Source: CAYJAZ01 sp964371865
GTDB lineage: Bacteria; Desulfobacterota; Desulfovibrionia; Desulfovibrionales; Desulfovibrionaceae
Direction of reading: 5' to 3'
Assembly: GCA_964371865.1 (NCBI GenBank)
Contig: CAYJOR010000076.1
Location: 1 to 10,676 of the forward strand
Length of the DNA stretch: 10,676 bases
Of this stretch, positions 6,059 through 10,676 are shown piece after piece; position 1 is the stretch's first letter; each line of letters starts with the position of its first letter. The notes under the pieces were generated by a model. The model was not told where the DNA came from and did no database searches. It saw only the letters and a program-made list of their open reading frames with translations. The position numbers were made by a program, and so were the translations under genes.

Positions 6059-6086
6059 GAAAAAAATCTATATTATCTACTGATAA

Positions 6087-7211
6087 CTACTTGCCAAGAT
6101 TTGCTTTGAGTAATTCTCTGAACTGCACAAAGAATGATCTTGAATCTGTAGGCCCAGGAGCAGCTTCTGGGTGATGCTGTACTGCGATAATAGGTTTAGT
6201 TTTGTGTTTAAAACCTTCGATTGTATTATCGTTTAGGTTTATATGAGTTGTTTCAACATTATCATTGATAACGATAAATCCGTGGTTTTGTGATGAAACT
6301 TCAATATGCCCTGTTTGTAGATCTTTCACAGGATGGTTACAGCCGTGGTGACCGAACTTTAATTTTTCAGTTGTACCACCAAGAGCATGACCAAGTAATT
6401 GATGTCCTAAACAAATACCAGCGATTGGATAATCTTCTGCTAATGCTTTAATTGTTTCAATTTCATCTTTCAAAGTTGCTGGGTCACCAGGGCCATTTGA
6501 TAAGAATATAGCTTCTGCTCCGCTCTTTTTCACTTCGTCTGCTGTGAATGAAGGTGGAACTACTAATAAATCAAGGCCTTGCCCTTGTAATAAGCGGAGG
6601 ATATTCCATTTGATACCAAAGTCATAAACAACAACTTTAGGTTCATTTTTACTACCCCAAGTAAAGGAACCATCATCATTTAATGCTACTTGATTAGGTG
6701 CTTTACCATCCCAAATATAAGGGGAGCTTGGTGCAACTCTAGGCACAAGATTTTGTCCTTCCATTGATGGAAGTGCTTTTGCTTTTGCTACTAATTCTTC
6801 AATATTATCTGTTTTTGTTGATAAAATTCCGCGAAGAGCACCAGTTGTACGTAGGTGCACTGTTAGAGCACGAGTATCAATTCCTTCAATACCGGGAACG
6901 TTGTGACGCATTAAAAATTCCGGAAGAGTTTCTACACTACGCCAGTTTGATGGCTCTTTACAACATTCTTTAACAATAAGTGCTGCTGCGTGGATTCTTC
7001 CTGATTCCATATCTTCACCGTTAATACCGTAGTTACCGATAAGTGGATATGTCATACAAACCATTTGACCTGTATAACTTGGATCTGTAAGTATTTCTTG
7101 ATATCCTGTCATACCGGTATTAAAGATAACTTCTCCGCCTGATTCAAACTCACCGGTAAAAGATTTACCTTCTAAGTAAAAACCATCTTCAAGCACGAGA
7201 TACGCTTTCAT
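6087..7211 (-). CDS. carA: Carbamoyl-phosphate synthase small subunit
   Basis: A 374-residue glutaminase subunit. With CarB it makes carbamoyl phosphate from glutamine, bicarbonate and ATP for pyrimidine and arginine synthesis in the cytoplasm. The N-terminal CPSase domain starts MKAYLVLEDG and includes GEVIFNTGMTGYQEILTDPS. The C-terminal class I glutamine amidotransferase domain has FLSNGPGDP (237-245), the nucleophile C267 in GICLGHQLLG, SSQNHGF, and the catalytic H347 and E349 in QHHPEA. The start is placed at the ATG 7209-7211, because AGAGGA lies 6 bp upstream and the protein then begins as relatives do; an upstream in-frame ATG at 7235 would add eight residues and overlap a hairpin. 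It follows carB by 68 bp on the same strand, giving the order carB-carA. Confidence 0.97.
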   Translation of the reverse strand: MKAYLVLEDGFYLEGKSFTGEFESGGEVIFNTGMTGYQEILTDPSYTGQMVCMTYPLIGNYGINGEDMESGRIHAAALIVKECCKEPSNWRSVETLPEFLMRHNVPGIEGIDTRALTVHLRTTGALRGILSTKTDNIEELVAKAKALPSMEGQNLVPRVAPSSPYIWDGKAPNQVALNDDGSFTWGSKNEPKVVVYDFGIKWNILRLLQGQGLDLLVVPPSFTADEVKKSGAEAIFLSNGPGDPATLKDEIETIKALAEDYPIAGICLGHQLLGHALGGTTEKLKFGHHGCNHPVKDLQTGHIEVSSQNHGFIVINDNVETTHINLNDNTIEGFKHKTKPIIAVQHHPEAAPGPTDSRSFFVQFRELLKANLGK

Positions 7212-7224
7212 ATATTTTCCTCTC

Positions 7225-7250
7225 ATACCCCTCACCGTAGCAAGGGGTAT
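7225..7250 (-). promoter_or_regulatory. Hairpin in the carB-carA gap
   Basis: A perfect 8-bp stem ATACCCCT/AGGGGTAT (7225-7232 with 7243-7250) has a 10-base loop. On the minus strand it comes just before the carA ribosome binding site AGAGGA. There is no T tract after it, so it is not a terminator. It may limit decay of the 3' half of the message or tune the ratio of CarA to CarB. Confidence 0.45.
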
Positions 7251-7279
7251 ATTCTAATATTTCAAACTATTATAGCGAA

Positions 7280-10200
7280 TTATGCGCCATAGTATTCTTG
7301 TATAGACTTTACGCGAATTTCTAAGTTTTCTTTCGCTGCAATTGCACGAGCAATTGCTTTTGCGCCGGACATTGTTGTTGTATAAGGTACGCCATAGTGA
7401 AGTGTAGATTGACGTATTGATTTAGAATCGTTTACAGTTTTCTTTCCAAAAGCTGTGTTGATAACTAATGCAATCTCACCGTTTTTAATCATATCAACGA
7501 TGTTTGGTCTACCTTCGTACACTTTAAGTACGCTTTCTGCTTCAATTCCATGTGATTGCAAGAACTTAGCTGAACCTGAAGTTGCTACAATCTCAAAACC
7601 AGATTTTTTAAGGATACGTGCAAGTTCTGGAAGTTCGTTTTTATCGCTATCATTTACAGAAATAAATACTTTACCAGATTTTGGCAATCTTTGACCACCT
7701 GCAATCTGCCCTTTCATAAATGCTTCTTCAAATGTTGGAGCAATACCCATTACTTCACCGGTTGAGCGCATTTCAGGTCCAAGAATAATATCTACACCAG
7801 GGAATTTCTTGAATGGGAATACTGATTCTTTTACAGAAACATATCCGCTTCTTTTCATACCCCAAGGATCTAATTCTTTCAATGTCTTACCGAGCATTAC
7901 TTGCGTTGCAAGGCGTGGAAGTGGAACTGCTGTTGCTTTTGACACGAATGGTGCTGTACGTGATGCACGTGGATTTACTTCTAAAATGTAAACTACATCA
8001 TCTTTTACAGCGAATTGAATATTCATCAATCCAACTACACGTAATTCTTTAGCAAGTGCGATTGTTTGTTCTGTAATAGTGTCAACTGTAGATTGTGGAA
8101 GAGTATAAGGAGGAATTACGCAAGCTGAGTCGCCTGAGTGAATACCAGCTTCTTCAATATGTTCCATAACTCCAGCTACATAAACATCAACACCGTCAGA
8201 GAGGGCATCAACGTCAACTTCAATAGCGTTTTGTAAGAATTTATCAATTAAGATTGGGTGTTCGAGTTTAGATTTTCCTACATGTGTGCGGAAATACTCT
8301 TCTAATTCTTCGTCATCATAAACAACTTGCATTGCTCTACCACCAAGAACGTAAGATGGACGAACAACTACTGGATATTGAATTTCTTTTGCTGCATCAC
8401 GAGCTTCTTCAAAAGAAAGAGCTGTTCCATTTTCAGGTTGTTTCAAGTCTAATTTATGGAGAAGGGCTTGGAATCTTTCTCTATCTTCAGCTCTATCAAT
8501 AGCATCTGGGCTTGTTCCTAAAATTGGAACGCCTGCTCTTTGAAGTGGCACTGCAAGATTTAATGGAGTTTGTCCACCAAACTGAACGATTACACCGTGT
8601 GGTTGTTCACGTTCAATGATGTGCATAACATCTTCAAATGTAAGAGGTTCAAAGTATAGTTTATCAGAAGTATCGTAGTCAGTAGAAACGGTTTCAGGGT
8701 TTGAGTTAACCATTATTGAAGTTACGCCCATATCTTGCAATGCAAATGATGCGTGACAGCAACAGTAATCAAATTCAATACCTTGACCAATTCTGTTAGG
8801 TCCACCACCTAAGATGATAACTTTCTTTGTGTCATCCGGTACATACTTTTCAACTGGTGAACTTTCATAAGTTGAGTAGTAGTAAGGAGTATATGCTTCA
8901 AATTCCGCAGCACAAGTATCTACTAAGTAATAAGACGGCATGATTTCAGCTGTTTTACGGAGTTCACGGATATCTTGTTCAGGGCGTTTCCACATATCGG
9001 CAAGTTGTCTGTCTGAGAAGCCAAGAGTTTTAGCTTTTCTAAGAGTTTCAACCATTTCCGGATTGTCTACTGTCATACTATTTGCAAGGGCGAAATCACG
9101 AATTTCGTGTTCAGCATCAATAAGTTCACGCATTTGGCGCAAGAACCAAGGATCAATTGCTGAATGTTCGTAAATTTCTTCAATGCTCATATCAAGCAAG
9201 AGAGCTTGACGAACTGCAAATAAACGACGTGAGAAAGGTTTTTTCAATAATGGAATAATATCTTCTTTTTCAGGCAATTTAGCTCTAAAATCGTTACCGA
9301 AGCCAAAAGCTCCGATTTCAAGCGAGCGTAAACCTTTTTGTAAAGCTTCTTTAAAGGTACGACCAATACTCATAGCTTCGCCAACACTTTTCATAGCGGT
9401 TGTAAGCTCATCTGCCGCACCAGGGAATTTTTCAAATGTAAAACGAGGAATTTTTACTACGCAGTAGTCAATCGCAGGTTCAAATGAAGCCGCAGTTTCA
9501 CGAGTAATATCGTTACGAATTTCATCAAGAGTGTAACCGATTGCAAGTTTTGCTGCAATTTTAGCGATTGGGAAACCGGTTGCTTTAGATGCAAGCGCAG
9601 ATGAACGCGATACACGTGGGTTCATCTCAATAATAATCATTTCACCGTTTTTAGGGTTGATACCGAACTGAACGTTAGATCCGCCAGTTTCAACACCGAT
9701 TTCACGCATAATCGCAAGTGAAGCATCACGCATTGCTTGATATTCACGGTCAGTAAGAGTTTGAGCAGGAGCAACAGTAACTGAGTCACCTGTGTGCACA
9801 CCCATTGCGTCGATATTTTCGATAGAACAAACGATAACGCAGTTATCATTTTTATCGCGCATTACTTCCATTTCATATTCTTTCCAACCAAGCACTGATT
9901 GCTCGATAAGAACTTCGTTTGTCATAGAAGCAGCAAGACCGTCAGCAACGATTGATTCCAAGTCTTCTTGGTTATACGCAATACCACCACCAGCGCCACC
10001 TAGTGTGAACGCAGGGCGAACAATAAGAGGAAAACTTGATGTTTTAATGATATCACGAACATCGTCCATTGTACGAGCAATATAAGATGTTGGAACTTTT
10101 AGTCCAATGTTGTCCATTGCTTGTCTAAACAATTCGCGAGATTCTGCTTTCTCAATAACATCTGCATTCGCACCGATAAGCTCAACACCTAATTCTTCTA

Positions 10201-10522
10201 AAACACCGCTCTTTGCAAGTGCCAAAGCCGTATTAAGTCCGGTTTGACCACCAAGAGTCGGCAAAAGTGCACATGGGCGTTCTTTACGAAGAATCGCTGC
10301 TACTGTTTCCGGCTCAATAGGTTCAATATAGGTTCTGTCAGCTAACTGAGGATCTGTCATAATTGTAGCTGGATTGGAATTTACCAATACTACTTCATAA
10401 CCCTCTTCACGCAAGGCCTTAATACCTTGTGTTCCTGAATAGTCAAACTCACATGCCTGCCCTATAACAATAGGACCGGAGCCAATTACCATAATCTTTT
10501 TTAGGTCAACGCGTTTAGGCAT
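7280..10522 (-). CDS. carB: Carbamoyl-phosphate synthase large subunit
   Basis: A full-length 1080-residue CarB, close to the 1073 of E. coli. It uses ammonia from CarA, bicarbonate and two ATP to form carbamoyl phosphate. Two homologous halves are visible. The first begins with GSGPIVIGQACEFDYSG (14-30), has the ATP-grasp glycine loop RPAFTLGGAGGG (169-180) and the metal-binding EMNPRVSRSSALASKATG (299-316). The second repeats these as GGGPNRIGQGIEFDY (572-586), RPSYVLGGRA (721-730) and EVNPRASRTAPFVSKATA (848-865). Between them lies the oligomerisation domain (about 400-550). The C-terminal MGS-like allosteric domain (about 945-1080) keeps ATSGSAKFL (980-988) and the INT (1021-1023) region, where UMP or IMP bind in E. 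coli, so feedback control by nucleotides is plausible. The ATG at 10520-10522 is preceded by GAGGGG at 5 bp. All key motifs are intact. The sequence recalls Desulfovibrionaceae CarB. Confidence 0.98.
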   Translation of the reverse strand: MPKRVDLKKIMVIGSGPIVIGQACEFDYSGTQGIKALREEGYEVVLVNSNPATIMTDPQLADRTYIEPIEPETVAAILRKERPCALLPTLGGQTGLNTALALAKSGVLEELGVELIGANADVIEKAESRELFRQAMDNIGLKVPTSYIARTMDDVRDIIKTSSFPLIVRPAFTLGGAGGGIAYNQEDLESIVADGLAASMTNEVLIEQSVLGWKEYEMEVMRDKNDNCVIVCSIENIDAMGVHTGDSVTVAPAQTLTDREYQAMRDASLAIMREIGVETGGSNVQFGINPKNGEMIIIEMNPRVSRSSALASKATGFPIAKIAAKLAIGYTLDEIRNDITRETAASFEPAIDYCVVKIPRFTFEKFPGAADELTTAMKSVGEAMSIGRTFKEALQKGLRSLEIGAFGFGNDFRAKLPEKEDIIPLLKKPFSRRLFAVRQALLLDMSIEEIYEHSAIDPWFLRQMRELIDAEHEIRDFALANSMTVDNPEMVETLRKAKTLGFSDRQLADMWKRPEQDIRELRKTAEIMPSYYLVDTCAAEFEAYTPYYYSTYESSPVEKYVPDDTKKVIILGGGPNRIGQGIEFDYCCCHASFALQDMGVTSIMVNSNPETVSTDYDTSDKLYFEPLTFEDVMHIIEREQPHGVIVQFGGQTPLNLAVPLQRAGVPILGTSPDAIDRAEDRERFQALLHKLDLKQPENGTALSFEEARDAAKEIQYPVVVRPSYVLGGRAMQVVYDDEELEEYFRTHVGKSKLEHPILIDKFLQNAIEVDVDALSDGVDVYVAGVMEHIEEAGIHSGDSACVIPPYTLPQSTVDTITEQTIALAKELRVVGLMNIQFAVKDDVVYILEVNPRASRTAPFVSKATAVPLPRLATQVMLGKTLKELDPWGMKRSGYVSVKESVFPFKKFPGVDIILGPEMRSTGEVMGIAPTFEEAFMKGQIAGGQRLPKSGKVFISVNDSDKNELPELARILKKSGFEIVATSGSAKFLQSHGIEAESVLKVYEGRPNIVDMIKNGEIALVINTAFGKKTVNDSKSIRQSTLHYGVPYTTTMSGAKAIARAIAAKENLEIRVKSIQEYYGA

Positions 10523-10570
10523 TTTAACCCCTCTTTTCTTATTTAAAATCTAATAGCGTAAAACTTATCC

Positions 10571-10599
10571 TTTTTACCTTATCCACAAAAAAAAAGCAA
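10571..10599 (-). promoter_or_regulatory. Possible carB promoter
   Basis: On the minus strand TTGCTT (10594-10599) and TAAAAA (10571-10576) are 17 bp apart, about 50 bp before the carB start. Both match the sigma-70 consensus only in part (three and four of six). The intervening run of T may bend the DNA. No attenuator or PyrR-type leader hairpin was found between this site and carB. Confidence 0.25.
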
Positions 10600-10630
10600 G
10601 AACTTTTTTTCTAGATTTTTATTTTTTTGT

Positions 10631-10662
10631 CTCCGACGGCTCAAGGGAATGATTCCCTTGAG
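10631..10662. repeat. Compact palindrome with CTCCGACGG flank
   Basis: CTCAAGGGAA (10640-10649) pairs perfectly with TTCCCTTGAG (10653-10662) around the loop TGA. It is preceded by CTCCGACGG and followed by AATCCCC. Neither side has a T tract next to the stem. I recall similar CTCCGGCGG-stem-loop-AATCCCC units as frequent intergenic elements in Desulfovibrio and some other anaerobes, but this is memory, not a search. It may be such an interspersed element, or the end of a neighbouring transcript beyond the window. Confidence 0.5.
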
Positions 10663-10676
10663 AATCCCCATTTCTT

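Larger units (their letters stand above)
5659..6086. other. Convergent intergenic region without a convincing gene
   Basis: This 428-bp stretch lies between two convergent coding regions. It holds two copies of AATGTCAGG (5675-5683, 5708-5716), phased TCTCAT repeats, a TATAAT hexamer at 5801-5806, a very AT-rich stretch (5807-5890), a dyad CTCATCGC/GCGATGAG and a long hairpin beside carA. The only small frames seen (14 codons at 5676 and 17 codons at 5888) lack a well placed ribosome binding site. No tRNA or other known RNA was recognised. Confidence 0.6.

Noticed and set aside
7212..7235. Upstream ATG of carA adding eight residues
   Set aside because: It lies in the gap hairpin and lacks a good ribosome binding site. 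The ATG at 7211 has AGAGGA at 6 bp and gives the usual CarA N-terminus.
7455..10085. Several plus-strand open frames of 60-97 codons inside carB
   Set aside because: They are antisense shadows of a fully conserved coding sequence and have no supporting translation signals or recognisable domains.

Overview
The window looks like a fragment of an AT-rich, Gram-negative bacterial chromosome. The two carbamoyl-phosphate synthase subunits read most like those of Desulfovibrionaceae as I remember them, and two BOF-family periplasmic proteins point to a bacterium with an outer membrane. The placement is an inference from recalled similarity, since no search was run.

Layout. The left part (1-5658) is on the plus strand and very AT-rich. 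In order it holds the 3' part of a sensor histidine kinase, a family 8 glycosyltransferase, a short reading frame that looks like a degenerate relative of the next gene's 5' end, a PmtA-like SAM-dependent methyltransferase, two tandem secreted BOF (YgiW/YdeI) proteins, and a membrane-anchored metallophosphoesterase of the YkuE/YaeI type. The middle (5659-6086) has no convincing gene. It holds phased TCTCAT repeats, a perfect -10 hexamer and two strong dyads. The right part (6087-10522) is on the minus strand and is the housekeeping pair carB then carA, convergent with the left block. The right edge carries a compact palindrome upstream of carB.

The most unusual signal is a leader of about 70 bp that occurs three times in 1.7 kb (about 1127-1199, 2423-2492, 2717-2786). 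Each copy ends at the ribosome binding site of a different reading frame: the glycosyltransferase, the short degenerate frame and the methyltransferase. Copies 2 and 3 match at 63 of 70 bases, although the frames behind them have diverged strongly or are unrelated. This suggests a shared regulatory or mobile leader rather than simple gene duplication. Each copy has a short TTAG/CTAA-type dyad at the same place.

Working together: the sensor kinase, LPS-type glycosyltransferase, lipid-type methyltransferase, secreted BOF proteins and membrane phosphoesterase could all act on the cell envelope, so a stress-responsive envelope-modification locus is a reasonable but unproven reading. carB and carA supply carbamoyl phosphate for pyrimidine and arginine synthesis and are probably unrelated to the left block.
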